From the NCBI RefSeq assembly GCF_002259605.1, contig NZ_MWWR01000003.1, positions 186,001 through 250,000 on the forward strand: a stretch of 64,000 nt of DNA, read 5' to 3'. Positions 42,365-51,315 of the stretch are shown piece after piece. The DNA is from Pseudoscardovia radai (GTDB lineage: Bacteria; Actinomycetota; Actinomycetes; Actinomycetales; Bifidobacteriaceae). Below the pieces are notes generated by a model that searched no databases, had not been told where the DNA came from, and saw nothing but the letters and a program-made list of their open reading frames with translations. The translations under genes were made by a program, and so were the position numbers. Position 1 is the first letter of the stretch. Each line of letters begins with the position of its first letter.

Positions 42365-43801
42365 TCAGATGTGGAAGTAGAGCTCGTAGTCGAGCGGGGT
42401 CGGCTGCAGGCGGGCCTTGTCGATCTCGGCGCGCTTGATGTCAATCCAGGTCTCGATCAGGTCGTCGGTGAAGACGTTGCCTGCGGTGAGGAAGTCGTGA
42501 TCCTCCTCGAGGGCCTTGAGCGCCTCGTCGAGGGAGCCCGGAGCCTGCTTGATGTTCGCGTACTCGGCCGGCGGGAGCTCGTAGAGATCCTTGTCGATCG
42601 GAGCCGGCGGCTCGATGTGGTTGATGACGCCGTCAAGGCCTGCCATGAGCTGGGCGGAGAAGGCGAGGTACGGGTTGCAGGACGGATCCGGCGCGCGGAA
42701 CTCGATGCGCTTGGCGGCCGGGGACTTGCCGGCGAGCGGGATACGGATCGCGGCGGAGCGGTTGCGGGCCGAGTAGACCATGCACACCGGGGCCTCGAAG
42801 CCCGGGACCAGGCGGTGGTAGGAGTTCAGCGACGGGTTCGTGAAGGCAAGCACGGAGGAGGAGTGCTTGATGAGGCCGCCCACGTACCACTGGGCGATCT
42901 TGGACAGGCCGCCGTATTCCTTCTCGTCGAAGAACAGCGGCTTGCCGTCCTTCCACAGGGACTGATGGCAGTGCATGCCGGTGCCGTTGTCGCCAGCGAT
43001 CGGCTTCGGCATGAACGTCGCGGCCTTGCCGGCCTGTGCGGCGGTCTCATGCACGATGTACTTGTACTTCATGAGGTCGTCGCCGGCGTGCTGCAGCGAG
43101 TTGAAGCGGTAGTTGATCTCCTGCTGGCCGGCGCCGCCCACCTCGTGGTGGGAGCGCTCGAGCACCAGGCCGGCCTCCTCGAGGTTGTGCACCATGTCAT
43201 CGCGCAGATCCTGGGAGTGGTCGATCGGCGGAACCGGGAAGTAGCCGCCCTTGACCTTGTTCTTGAATGCGATGTTCGGGGTGTCGTCGTCCTCGTATTC
43301 CTTGCCGGAGTTCCACGGAGCCTCGATGGAGTCCACCTCGTAGAAGGAACGCGCCATGGAGTTCTCGAAGCGCACCTTGTCGAAGATGAAGAACTCGGCC
43401 TCCGGGGCGAAGTAGGCGGTGTCGGCGATGCCGGTGGACTGCAGGAAGGCCTCGGCCTTGGCGGCGACCTGACGCGGGTCGCGGCTGTAGGCCTCGTCGG
43501 TGATCGGATCCACGATGGAGAAGATCACCACAAGCGTCTTGTGCTTGCGGAACGGATCGACGTAAGCCGTCGTCACATCCGGCTTGAGGTTCATGTCGGA
43601 CTCGTTGATGGCCTGGAAGCCGGTCACCGAAGAGCCATCGAACGGCATGCCGTCGGTGAACGCGTCCTTGAGGAACGCGGCAGCCGGAACGGTGAACTGC
43701 TGCTGGACACCGATGAGGTCGGTGAAGCGAACGGAAACGTACTCGATGCCTTCGCGGTTGATGAGGGCCTCGACGTCTTCCTTGGTCTTGATGTCGGTCA
43801 T
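42365..43801 (-). CDS. glnA: glutamine synthetase type I
   Basis: 478 residues. It makes glutamine from glutamate, ammonia and ATP. The N-terminal beta-grasp ([20 protein letters not shown]), [17 protein letters not shown] (ATP/metal site), NRSAAIRIP and the adenylylation segment [10 protein letters not shown] with Tyr407 place it in the GSI-beta group controlled by GlnE. AAAGGATGGTCAG precedes the ATG. Its neighbour on the other side is a DUF4191 gene in the same direction; glnA next to DUF4191 is conserved in Actinobacteria such as Mycobacterium. The upstream 60 bases are AT-rich and contain a perfect palindrome. Confidence 0.98.
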   Translation of the reverse strand: MTDIKTKEDVEALINREGIEYVSVRFTDLIGVQQQFTVPAAAFLKDAFTDGMPFDGSSVTGFQAINESDMNLKPDVTTAYVDPFRKHKTLVVIFSIVDPITDEAYSRDPRQVAAKAEAFLQSTGIADTAYFAPEAEFFIFDKVRFENSMARSFYEVDSIEAPWNSGKEYEDDDTPNIAFKNKVKGGYFPVPPIDHSQDLRDDMVHNLEEAGLVLERSHHEVGGAGQQEINYRFNSLQHAGDDLMKYKYIVHETAAQAGKAATFMPKPIAGDNGTGMHCHQSLWKDGKPLFFDEKEYGGLSKIAQWYVGGLIKHSSSVLAFTNPSLNSYHRLVPGFEAPVCMVYSARNRSAAIRIPLAGKSPAAKRIEFRAPDPSCNPYLAFSAQLMAGLDGVINHIEPPAPIDKDLYELPPAEYANIKQAPGSLDEALKALEEDHDFLTAGNVFTDDLIETWIDIKRAEIDKARLQPTPLDYELYFHI

Positions 43802-43858
43802 CTGACCATCCTTTCGTCTTTAGGAATTCATCGTAAAGTTTAGGGTCACCGGTTTCGC

Positions 43859-43870
43859 AAAGTCGACTTT
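43859..43870. promoter_or_regulatory. palindrome AAAGTCGACTTT, candidate operator of glnA
   Basis: A perfect 12-bp palindrome about 60 bases upstream of the glnA start in an AT-rich patch. Confidence 0.45.
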
Positions 43871-44037
43871 TACGTTACGGATATGTTTCATGATGCCCTC
43901 AAGCCTTGCAATTGCAAGGAAAATTCATGGCAATACGATGGGCGCATGGCGGAATGCCCCCGGATGGGGCGCAGAAAAACGAGCCTCCGGCTTCGATTTT
44001 CGAAGCGACGGCGCGTTTCCGGCATGCGGATACGGAA

Positions 44038-44063
44038 AGGCCCCGTCCGATGGGACGGGGCCT
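44038..44063 (-). terminator. terminator of DUF4191 gene
   Basis: AGGCCCCGTCC pairs perfectly with GGACGGGGCCT around a four-base loop; on the minus strand it is followed by TTTCC. Confidence 0.8.
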
Positions 44064-44105
44064 GGATGCCATGCGGCGCGCGCCGTGCTGTGGTGCGGCG
44101 TTCCG

Positions 44106-44879
44106 TCAGCGGCCGCGCAGGGCGCGCGGGCTGATATGTACGCGGCTGGGGTCGATGCCTTGCGGCATGTTCATGGTGTTGTTGCGCTTTTGCAGCGTGC
44201 TGATGCGGTTGTTGAGGTTCGTCAGCTCGTCCTGGCGCAGCTTCATCTTATGGCCGCGCACGATGGACTTGCGAAGGTCCTTGAGCGGGACCTGCTTGGG
44301 GCCGGTGCCCACGCAGATGCGGTAGATCGGGATGGCGGAGCCCTGCGTGATCCTCTTGATCTTCTTGGTCTGGGCGTCCATGGCGCGCTGCACGCGGCCA
44401 TAGTCGCCCTCGCCCACGAGGAAGATGCCGCTCAGGCTTGTGCCGATCAGCACCATGTCCTTGGTGCGCGGGTCGACCCAGATCGGCTGGTCGTAGAAGG
44501 TGTACGCCTTGTTGTTGAGGTTGCTCAGCACCATGGCCGTGGCGCCGGGCTTGCCTTCCATCTCGGAGTACACGGCGGTGTTCGAACGGTTCGTGAGCAC
44601 CCAGACGGCCACGGTGAAGCCGATCATGACGCCGGTGAGAACGGTGAGGATCCAGCCGACGATGCTGCGGCGGTACAGGAACAGCGGCAGCAGGACGGAG
44701 ATGAGCACGGGGATGCCGAAGCTCAGCGCCATCACCCACGGCAGCTTGGAGTCGACGCGCCTTGTATAGCGGTAGACCCGGCCGATCTGCGTGAAGGTCT
44801 CGCGGATCCTTCCGCGCTTCTTGCCGTCCTTCCCGTCGTTGGTTTTCGAATTCCTGGTCTTCGAATCGTCTGTCGCCAT
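44106..44879 (-). CDS. DUF4191 membrane protein
   Basis: 257 residues. A basic cytoplasmic start (KTNDGKDGKKRGRIRETFTQI) precedes two membrane helices (about 47-67 and 75-95) and a conserved cytoplasmic domain with SNLNNKAYTFYDQPIWVDPRTKDMV and GTGPKQVPLKDLRKSI. The family is actinobacterial and has no known function. In Mycobacterium it sits between the lipoate genes and glnA1; here it lies between glnA and a lipoamide dehydrogenase-like gene, so the link to lipoate or nitrogen metabolism is kept. The start at 44879 has AGAAGGATGCCC before it; ATG 44885 is a close alternative. Confidence 0.85.
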   Translation of the reverse strand: MATDDSKTRNSKTNDGKDGKKRGRIRETFTQIGRVYRYTRRVDSKLPWVMALSFGIPVLISVLLPLFLYRRSIVGWILTVLTGVMIGFTVAVWVLTNRSNTAVYSEMEGKPGATAMVLSNLNNKAYTFYDQPIWVDPRTKDMVLIGTSLSGIFLVGEGDYGRVQRAMDAQTKKIKRITQGSAIPIYRICVGTGPKQVPLKDLRKSIVRGHKMKLRQDELTNLNNRISTLQKRNNTMNMPQGIDPSRVHISPRALRGR

Positions 44880-45145
44880 GGGCATCCTTCTGTCGTTTCC
44901 GGGGAACTTCTGGTGTTGGGAAGCGCCATGTGTGCCCGCACGTTCCTTATCCGGCGTTGTGTGGCGCGGTTTTCCGAGGGCGCGGGTTTCTTGCGGCGCG
45001 GGGTTCCCTGTGTCGTTCCTCTGTGTATGGTAGCCGATTGCTTGGCCAAGGCGAGGCGCGTCGGCCAACTTCGCGACCGATTGCGTCGACGGCGAAACGC
45101 GCCGCCGGACGATCCCGGTCTGCCGTCTGTGTCAGGTGCCGCGGT
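44880..45145. other. gap between DUF4191 and lipoamide dehydrogenase-like gene
   Basis: 266 bases on the downstream side of the dehydrogenase gene. No terminator, repeat or gene is recognisable. Confidence 0.3.
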
Positions 45146-46654
45146 TCAGAAGGTGTGCAGGGGGCGCCCGTCCGCCGCAAGCAACGCCTCGCCGAGCGCC
45201 TCGCCGAAGGTGGGGTGCGGGTGGATGGCCCGTGCGGCCTGGCTCAGCGGAACGCGACCCCGCACGAGCTGCTCGGCCTCGGCCACGAGCTCCGAGACAT
45301 GCGGCCCCGCCATATGCGCGCCGAGCACGATGCGTTCGCCGCCGTCGGCGGGCGTGGCGGTCACGAGGTCGATGACGCCCGATGCGCTGCTCATCATAAC
45401 GCGTGCATTGCCCTGCGTCACAATTGCGGTGTCCCTGACATCCGTCCATGCGCCGTCGGCGCGCGCCTCATCGGCGGCGAGGCCGACGCTCGCCGCCTCG
45501 GGGGAGGAGAAGACGACGAGGGGCGAGGCGGCGTCCTCGACGGGGGCGGGCTCGAGGCCGGCGATGCATTCGGCTGCGACGATGCCCTGTTCGAAGGCAC
45601 GATGCGCCGTCTGCCTGCCCCGCGTCACATCGCCGACCGCGAACACGCCGGGGCGGGAGGTGCGTCCCCAAGGGTCCGTGACGACGAAGCCGCGGGCATC
45701 CGTCTCGATGCCGGAATCGGATACCCATGGGGCGGAGACCGGCGTGCGGCCGACGGCCACGAGGCACAGCTCGGCCTCGAGGCGGGACGTGGCTCCGCCG
45801 CGCCCGGAGAGGGTGAGGGCGATGCCGCCGTCGACGTCCTCGTATGCTTCGATGGATTCGTAATCGGCCCACTGCACGCCGTGCGCGCCCATGCCGCGGC
45901 GCACGGCCATGCCCACGCGGCGCGGCCACGCCGACAGGGGGCGTCCGTGGCGCAGAAGCACCGTGACATGCGCGCCGAGCGAAGACCAGAAGCTGGCGAA
46001 TTCGAGGCCGATGGCGCCCGATCCCACGATGATGACGGAGGAGGGAACCCGGTCGAGCGTCAGCGCGTGGTCGGAATCCAGCACACGGCCGCCGAAGGGA
46101 AGCGCATCGAGCTGGGTGGGGCGTGCGCCGGTCGCGAGGACGACGGCGCGGGCGGCCAGCGTCGTCGTGCCATCGGCGGTGTCCACGATGACGCGGTGGC
46201 GAGTGCCGTCCGTCGCGCCGTCCGTAGCCGCCGCGTCTGCCTGTGCCGCGCCATCGTCCAGTCGCGCCGTGCCGCGCACCAGCGTCACGGCGCGGCGGGA
46301 AAGCAACGATTCAAGGCCCGTGACCATCGTGTCGACGCTCGCGTCTCGGAAGGCCGCGAGCCTGTCATAGTCGACCTGCGGTTGCGGCAGCATGATGCCC
46401 ATCGTCTCGCCGTGCCGGGCCTCGTCCGCGGTATGCGCGGCGGTCAGCAGCGCCTTCGTCGGGATGCACCCGCGGTTCAGGCAGGTGCCGCCCGGCCGCG
46501 CATCCCGCTCGACCAACGCCACCCTGAGACCGAGCTGGGCGGCGCGCAGGGCGCAGGAGTATCCGCCCGGCCCCGCGCCGATGACGGCGATATCGAAGAC
46601 AGGGGAGTCAGCGGAGTGCGACGGGAGGGAAGAAACCGGTGGAACGATGGACAT
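45146..46654 (-). CDS. dihydrolipoamide dehydrogenase-like flavoprotein
   Basis: 502 residues of the class I pyridine nucleotide-disulfide oxidoreductases. It has the FAD motif GAGPGGYSCALRAAQLG (residues 26-42), the redox pair Cys58/Cys63 in GTCLNRGCIPTK, the NAD motif IVGSGAIGLEFASFW, the second FAD segment GVFAVGDV, and the C-terminal IHPHPTFGEAL with the active-site His-Glu pair. It may reoxidise lipoyl groups, but bifidobacteria lack pyruvate and 2-oxoglutarate dehydrogenase complexes, so the real partner is open. AAAGGACTGCC precedes the ATG at 46654. An Ala/Asp/Thr-rich insert (about 135-150) looks recently expanded. Confidence 0.9.
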   Translation of the reverse strand: MSIVPPVSSLPSHSADSPVFDIAVIGAGPGGYSCALRAAQLGLRVALVERDARPGGTCLNRGCIPTKALLTAAHTADEARHGETMGIMLPQPQVDYDRLAAFRDASVDTMVTGLESLLSRRAVTLVRGTARLDDGAAQADAAATDGATDGTRHRVIVDTADGTTTLAARAVVLATGARPTQLDALPFGGRVLDSDHALTLDRVPSSVIIVGSGAIGLEFASFWSSLGAHVTVLLRHGRPLSAWPRRVGMAVRRGMGAHGVQWADYESIEAYEDVDGGIALTLSGRGGATSRLEAELCLVAVGRTPVSAPWVSDSGIETDARGFVVTDPWGRTSRPGVFAVGDVTRGRQTAHRAFEQGIVAAECIAGLEPAPVEDAASPLVVFSSPEAASVGLAADEARADGAWTDVRDTAIVTQGNARVMMSSASGVIDLVTATPADGGERIVLGAHMAGPHVSELVAEAEQLVRGRVPLSQAARAIHPHPTFGEALGEALLAADGRPLHTF

Positions 46655-46742
46655 GGCAGTCCTTTCTGATCGGGTCGATCCGGGGCGTTGCCCGGACCAT
46701 GGGGCGGATTCCTGAAGTGCGAGATGGATATGAGCGGGTATG

Positions 46743-46768
46743 AAAAAGGCCGGATCGCAATCCGGCCC
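46743..46768 (-). terminator. terminator of DUF3043 gene
   Basis: GGCCGGAT pairs with ATCCGGCC around a four-base loop and is followed by TTTTT on the minus strand. Confidence 0.9.
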
Positions 46769-46785
46769 GGGGGAGCGACGGCCGG

Positions 46786-47394
46786 TCAGGCCGGCCAGTT
46801 GCCGTGCTTCTTGTACCGCGGCTTCGGCATACGCCACGCCCGGATCTGCAATGCGCGCGTCCACGCGTACAGGCCGGTGCGCTGGCCCTTGGCCACGGCC
46901 TTGTCGCCGTATTTCGCGACGAGCTTCTTCTTCAGCGACCTCCACATAAGAACCGCGTCGATGATGACGGCCAGCAGATACACATAGACGACGATCATGA
47001 GGACGAACGCCGCCACGGGCGACCAGCGCTGCACGATCATCGAGGCGATGAGCGCGATGAACACGATGGGCATGAACCATTCGCCCAGGTTGCGGCGGGC
47101 GTCCACGTAATCGCGCACATAGATGCGCCACGGGATGCGCTCGCTCGTCGGCATATGCTGCACGTCGCCGGTTTCCATCGCCTGGTACTCGCGGTCCTGC
47201 TTCTCGCGGGCCTTGGCCCTCTCCGCCTTCTTGGCGGCCTTGCGGTCGGCGGGGACAAGGGGACGCAGACTCGCCTTCTGGGCGTCCTTGCGTTTGGGGG
47301 TCGGCCGTCCCTTGCCGGGGGTCGTGCCGGCGGCGGCGGGGGACGCCAAGGAATCTGCGTTGTCTGACGTGTCCGAGGTCTTGTTATGAGCCAT
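46786..47394 (-). CDS. DUF3043 membrane protein
   Basis: 202 residues. The first 95 residues are Lys/Ala-rich and charged (TPKRKDAQKA, KAAKKAERAKAREK), then two membrane helices (about 109-128 and 131-151) and a basic C-terminal tail. This is the typical DUF3043 layout of Actinobacteria; no function is known. There is no ribosome site before the ATG at 47394, but TAACCT stands 7 bases upstream, so the transcript is probably leaderless. It is divergent from the M20 peptidase gene. Confidence 0.85.
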   Translation of the reverse strand: MAHNKTSDTSDNADSLASPAAAGTTPGKGRPTPKRKDAQKASLRPLVPADRKAAKKAERAKAREKQDREYQAMETGDVQHMPTSERIPWRIYVRDYVDARRNLGEWFMPIVFIALIASMIVQRWSPVAAFVLMIVVYVYLLAVIIDAVLMWRSLKKKLVAKYGDKAVAKGQRTGLYAWTRALQIRAWRMPKPRYKKHGNWPA

Positions 47395-47401
47395 GCAGCT
47401 C

Positions 47402-47407
47402 AGGTTA
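47402..47407 (-). promoter_or_regulatory. -10 hexamer of a predicted leaderless DUF3043 transcript
   Basis: TAACCT followed by GAGCTGC and the ATG at 47394. Confidence 0.55.
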
Positions 47408-47538
47408 CGTTTACGCCTCGACGCGCAGCGGCTAGAATCGGTGCGGAACGCGGCGCGGCGCACGCGCCTACGCATAGGACGGCAGCCCCCGGACGCCCGG
47501 GCATGCGCCCAATATATAAGGAGTACGAAGGAGACAGC

Positions 47539-48966
47539 ATGCAGAGCACTGAGAACGCTACCGCGCACGATGGCGCCGGAAACGCCGGAACGAACGTCCG
47601 GACACTGGGAACCGAGGAGATCCGCCGGAGGGTCGACGACGACTGGCACCGCGTGGTGGATGTGCTGTCGGCGAAAATCGCCCTGCGCAGTGTGTCCGCC
47701 GAAGGCATCACGGCCGATCATATGAAGCGCTCCGCCGAATTCGTGGCCGAGCAGATGCGCCTCGTGGGAATCGACGACGCCCATGTGGTGCAGTCCCATA
47801 ATCCCGACGGAACGCCGGGCGCGTGGGAGGTCGTCGGCTCGCGCATCGTGGATCCCGCGGCTCCCACCGTGCTGCTGTACGCGCACCATGACGTTCAGCC
47901 GGTGCCCGATCCCACCGCATGGGATACGGATCCCTTCACCGCCACCGTCGTGGGCGACAGGCTCTACGGCCGTGGCTCCGCGGACGACGGCGGCGGCATC
48001 GCCATCCATTCGGGCGCCCTGCACGCGCTGGGCGACGACCTGCCGTGCAACATCAAGCTGTTCTTCGAGGGCGAGGAGGAGATGGGATCTCCCAGCTTCA
48101 TCCCGTTCCTGAGCGAACACCGCGCCGAATTCGACGCCGACGTCATCATCGTGGCGGATTCGGGCAACTGGTCCGCCTCCGTCCCCAGCCTCACCACCTC
48201 GCTGCGCGGCAACACCGACGTGGACGTCACCGTGCGCGTCCTGGGCCACCCCGTGCATTCGGGCCAGTTCGGCGGCCCCATCCTCGACGCCGTCACGCTG
48301 TCGTCCCTGCTCATCGCGTCGATGTATGACGCCGAGGGCAACCTCGCCGTCCCCGGCATCGATTCGCAGGAGCCGGTCGGCGGCCTGCAGCGAGACCTCG
48401 ACGAAAGCACCTTCCGTCACGATGCGGCCATCGTGGATTCCTACCGCCTAGCCGGAACCGGCTCCCTCGCCTCGCGCGTGTGGACCAAGCCGTCCGTCAG
48501 CGTCATCGGATTCGACGCGCACCCCGTCGACGGATCGTTCAACGTCATCGCCGACGCCGCGCGCTTCCGCCTGTCCCTGCGCACCGCGCCCTCGCAGGAC
48601 CCGCGTAAGGCGCAGCGGGCGCTCGCGGATTTCCTCGTCTCCCATGCGCCGTTCGGCGCCGAGGTGAGCGTGGAATGCGGTGAGAACGGCCGCGGCTGGG
48701 CCATGGATCCGGAGTGCGAGGCCGTCCAGGTGGCGCAGCGGGCGATGGCCGATGCCTTCGACACGGCGCCCGTGAACAAGGGGGAGGGCGGCTCCATCCC
48801 CTTCATCCCCGAGCTGCAGGAGCTGTTCCCGCACGCGCAGGTGATCGTGACCGGCCCCGAAGACCCGCAGGCCAACGCGCACAGCCCCAACGAGTCGATT
48901 TCGCTGAGCGGACTGAGGAACAACATCGTCACCGAGGCGCTGTTCCTGGAGCGCTTCGGCCGCTAG
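47539..48966 (+). CDS. M20 family dipeptidase
   Basis: 475 residues. Di-zinc peptidase with LLYAHHDVQPVP (zinc His and Asp), YGRGSADDGGGIAIH (bridging Asp), FEGEEEMGSP (general base Glu and zinc Glu) and VIVADSGNW. The dimerisation domain lies at about 230-350, including LGHPVHSGQFGGP. It resembles the CNDP/carnosinase-type M20 enzymes and is cytoplasmic, probably trimming imported dipeptides. AAGGAGACAGC precedes the ATG at 47539; in-frame starts further upstream have no ribosome site. Confidence 0.93.
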   Translation: MQSTENATAHDGAGNAGTNVRTLGTEEIRRRVDDDWHRVVDVLSAKIALRSVSAEGITADHMKRSAEFVAEQMRLVGIDDAHVVQSHNPDGTPGAWEVVGSRIVDPAAPTVLLYAHHDVQPVPDPTAWDTDPFTATVVGDRLYGRGSADDGGGIAIHSGALHALGDDLPCNIKLFFEGEEEMGSPSFIPFLSEHRAEFDADVIIVADSGNWSASVPSLTTSLRGNTDVDVTVRVLGHPVHSGQFGGPILDAVTLSSLLIASMYDAEGNLAVPGIDSQEPVGGLQRDLDESTFRHDAAIVDSYRLAGTGSLASRVWTKPSVSVIGFDAHPVDGSFNVIADAARFRLSLRTAPSQDPRKAQRALADFLVSHAPFGAEVSVECGENGRGWAMDPECEAVQVAQRAMADAFDTAPVNKGEGGSIPFIPELQELFPHAQVIVTGPEDPQANAHSPNESISLSGLRNNIVTEALFLERFGR

Positions 48967-49083
48967 CACGGGCAGTCGGTTCTGCTTCCGGGGCTCCCGT
49001 TGCCGGTGCGCCGTCATCGCGGTTGAGGGCGCCCTGCATGCGGGCCAGTCCAGGGGCGTGCGGGCCGTATCATGGCGCGGCCG

Positions 49084-49089
49084 TATCAT
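49084..49089 (+). promoter_or_regulatory. -10 hexamer of a predicted leaderless SpoU transcript
   Basis: TATCAT followed by GGCATC and the ATG at 49096. The same hexamer occurs 18 bases earlier in a duplicated GGCCGTATCATGGC. Confidence 0.55.
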
Positions 49090-49095
49090 GGCATC

Positions 49096-50058
49096 ATGCC
49101 CATCAGCTCAGGAATCCTCGAAAACCCCAAGTCCGACCGCATCCGCCACGTCGCGGAGCTCGCTTCGCGTCACGCGCGCCGCAAGATCGGGCGCTTCCTC
49201 GTCGAAGGACCCCAGGCCGTGCGCGAGGCCGTGCGGTTCATGCCCGGTTCCGTGCATGACCTGTATGTCAGCGCCGCCCTGTTCGACAAGCGTGACAGCG
49301 CTGCGTCCGTCATCGCCTACGCCGCGGATCGCGCCGGCATCTACGTGCATGCCTGCACCGGGGCCGTCATGGAGCGCATCAGCCCGGACTGCCAGGGCAT
49401 CGCCGCCGTCATGGACTGCGACGCCGTCGACCTGAAGACGACGGCCGCCATCGACCGCGCGATCGCCGCATCGGCGCCGGGCACATCGTCCGACGGCACA
49501 TCGGCACCCGATGCATCGCCCGACGGCGCATCGTCCCAAACCCGCAAGGCAGGGCGCCCCGTGCCTCTTATCGCCGCCTGCTGGCAGGTGCGCGACCCGG
49601 GCAACGCCGGCACCATCATCCGCGCCGCCGACGCCGCCGGTTGCGCCGGCGTGCTTCTGGTGGACGACTGCGTGGACGTGACGAACCCCAAGGTGGTGCG
49701 CGCCACCGCCGGCTCCCTGTTCCACCTTCCCGTCGCGCGCCTCGACGTGGACGGCTTCTTCGGATGGGCCGCCAACCGCGGCGTGCATGTCACGGCCGCC
49801 GATGTCTACGGCACCGCGCGCCGTCGCCCCATCCCGCTTCCCGACATGCTCGAGGGGCGCGGCGACGCCCCCGCCGAGGCCCTGGCCCGCCCGCACGTCA
49901 TCCTCTTCGGCAACGAGGCGCGCGGCCTCGAGGAGGGAACCGTCGACCGGTGCGACGACGTCGTGACGATTCCCATCTACGGCCAGGCCGAATCCCTCAA
50001 CGTGGCCACGAGCGCCGCCGTGCTCCTGTACGCCTTCGCCCTGCGCGCCAGGCGCTGA
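49096..50058 (+). CDS. SpoU-type RNA 2'-O-methyltransferase (TrmH family)
   Basis: 320 residues. An N-terminal substrate-binding domain (about 12-95, RKIGRFLVEGPQAVREA) leads to the SPOUT knot with all three motifs: NAGTIIRAADAAG, LFGNEARGL and IPIYGQAESLNVATSAAVLLY. It methylates a ribose in rRNA or tRNA; the exact site is not deducible. A Ser/Asp/Ala-rich insert (about 125-150) separates the domains. The start at 49096 is favoured over ATG 49072 because of the leaderless -10. The pheST operon follows in the same direction, as is common. Confidence 0.93.
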   Translation: MPISSGILENPKSDRIRHVAELASRHARRKIGRFLVEGPQAVREAVRFMPGSVHDLYVSAALFDKRDSAASVIAYAADRAGIYVHACTGAVMERISPDCQGIAAVMDCDAVDLKTTAAIDRAIAASAPGTSSDGTSAPDASPDGASSQTRKAGRPVPLIAACWQVRDPGNAGTIIRAADAAGCAGVLLVDDCVDVTNPKVVRATAGSLFHLPVARLDVDGFFGWAANRGVHVTAADVYGTARRRPIPLPDMLEGRGDAPAEALARPHVILFGNEARGLEEGTVDRCDDVVTIPIYGQAESLNVATSAAVLLYAFALRARR

Positions 50059-50244
50059 TGGAAGGCGCCGGCGGCGATACGCCCCCGGGCACACGATGCG
50101 GCCGCCGTGCGGCGCACAGGCGCGGGCCGCGCTAGGGTTGCCGTGTCCGGCGCTATGTCTAGTCATGCCAAGACAATGTGGAGGGGTATGCCGTCCGCCA
50201 GCGCCGGCGGCTTCCCGAACCCAGGAAACCAGAAAGGTAATCCA

Positions 50245-51312
50245 GTGGTAGATAGCTCAACGTTTGACGCCGCCGCACTGACGGCGACCATCGACGAAGG
50301 AATCGCCAAGGTCAAGGCGGCCTCGACGCTCGACGAGCTGCGCGCCGTGCGCACCGAGTACGCGGGCGCCGACTCCGCCCTCGCCGCTGCATCGAAGGCC
50401 ATCGGCGGCCTTCCCAAAGACCAGAAGAAGGACGCCGGCAAGCTGCTCGGCAAGCTGCGCGCCGATTTCGGACGCGCCTACGGTCCGCGTGAGAAGGAGC
50501 TCAAGGAGGCCGCGGAGAAGGCGGCGCTCGCGGCGGAGCGCGTCGACATGACGCAGCCGGTCGAGCGCAGGCCGCTCGGCGCACGCCATCCGCTTCCCAA
50601 GCTCCTCGAGGACGTCGAGGACTTCTTCGTCTCCATGGGCTGGCAGATCGCGGACGGCCCCGAGGTGGAGACGGAATGGTACAACTTCGACGCGCTGAAC
50701 TTCGGACCCGACCATCCGGCGCGCCAGATGCAGGACACCTTCTACGTCAAGGGCAGCCAGGCCAAGGACGCCGCCGGCTTCGTCGGCTCCAACATCGTGG
50801 TGCGCACGCAGACCTCGTCCGACCAGGTGCGTTCGCTGATCGAACGCGGCGTGCCGCTGTACATCGCCTGCACGGGCCGCGTGTACCGCACCGACGAGCT
50901 CGACGCCACGCATACGCCGGTGTTCCACCAGTGCGAGGCCCTCGCCATCGACAAGAACCTCACGATGGCCGACCTCAAGGGTGTGCTGAACAAGCTCGCC
51001 GTGGCCATGTTCGGCCCCGACGCCAAGGCGCGCCTGCGCCCCAGCTACTTCCCGTTCACCGAGCCGAGCGCCGAAATGGACCTGTGGTTCCCCGACAAGA
51101 AGGGCGGCCCGGGCTGGATCGAATGGGGCGGCTGCGGCATGGTCAACCCGAACGTGCTCAAGTCCGCGGGCATCGACCCCGATGTGTACTCCGGCTTCGC
51201 GTTCGGCGTGGGTATGGAGCGCACGCTCCTGCTGCGCCATGACATCAACGACATGCACGACCTCGTCGAGGGCGACGTGCGTTTCAGCAAGCAATTCGTG
51301 ATGGGGGAGTGA
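50245..51312 (+). CDS. pheS: phenylalanyl-tRNA synthetase alpha subunit
   Basis: 355 residues from a GTG preceded by AGAAAGGTAATCCA. ATG 50188 is in frame but its ribosome site is too close. The N-terminal coiled coil (about 1-85) packs against tRNA. The class II catalytic core has HPLPKLLEDVEDFFVSMGW (motif 1), RTQTSSDQVRSL and FHQCEALAID (motif 2), and FAFGVGMERTLLLRHDINDM (motif 3). It acts with PheT, whose gene begins 3 bases downstream in the same operon. Confidence 0.98.
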   Translation: MVDSSTFDAAALTATIDEGIAKVKAASTLDELRAVRTEYAGADSALAAASKAIGGLPKDQKKDAGKLLGKLRADFGRAYGPREKELKEAAEKAALAAERVDMTQPVERRPLGARHPLPKLLEDVEDFFVSMGWQIADGPEVETEWYNFDALNFGPDHPARQMQDTFYVKGSQAKDAAGFVGSNIVVRTQTSSDQVRSLIERGVPLYIACTGRVYRTDELDATHTPVFHQCEALAIDKNLTMADLKGVLNKLAVAMFGPDAKARLRPSYFPFTEPSAEMDLWFPDKKGGPGWIEWGGCGMVNPNVLKSAGIDPDVYSGFAFGVGMERTLLLRHDINDMHDLVEGDVRFSKQFVMGE

Positions 51313-51315
51313 GCA

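Larger units (their letters stand above)
43802..44105. promoter_or_regulatory. glnA upstream region
   Basis: 304 bases. From the glnA side: possible -10 elements in an AT-rich stretch (43828-43842), a perfect palindrome (43859-43870), GTAAC and GTGAC/GAAAC words resembling half-sites of nitrogen regulators but not at GlnR spacing, and the DUF4191 terminator (44038-44063). No gene. Confidence 0.45.

Noticed and set aside
43830-43880. GlnR box upstream of glnA
   Set aside because: GTAAC, GAAAC and GTGAC words are present, but spacing and order do not match the two-site consensus.
50188-50244. pheS start at ATG 50188
   Set aside because: The GGAGGGG site ends too close to the ATG, and the extra 19 residues are not typical of PheS; GTG 50245 has a well-spaced site.
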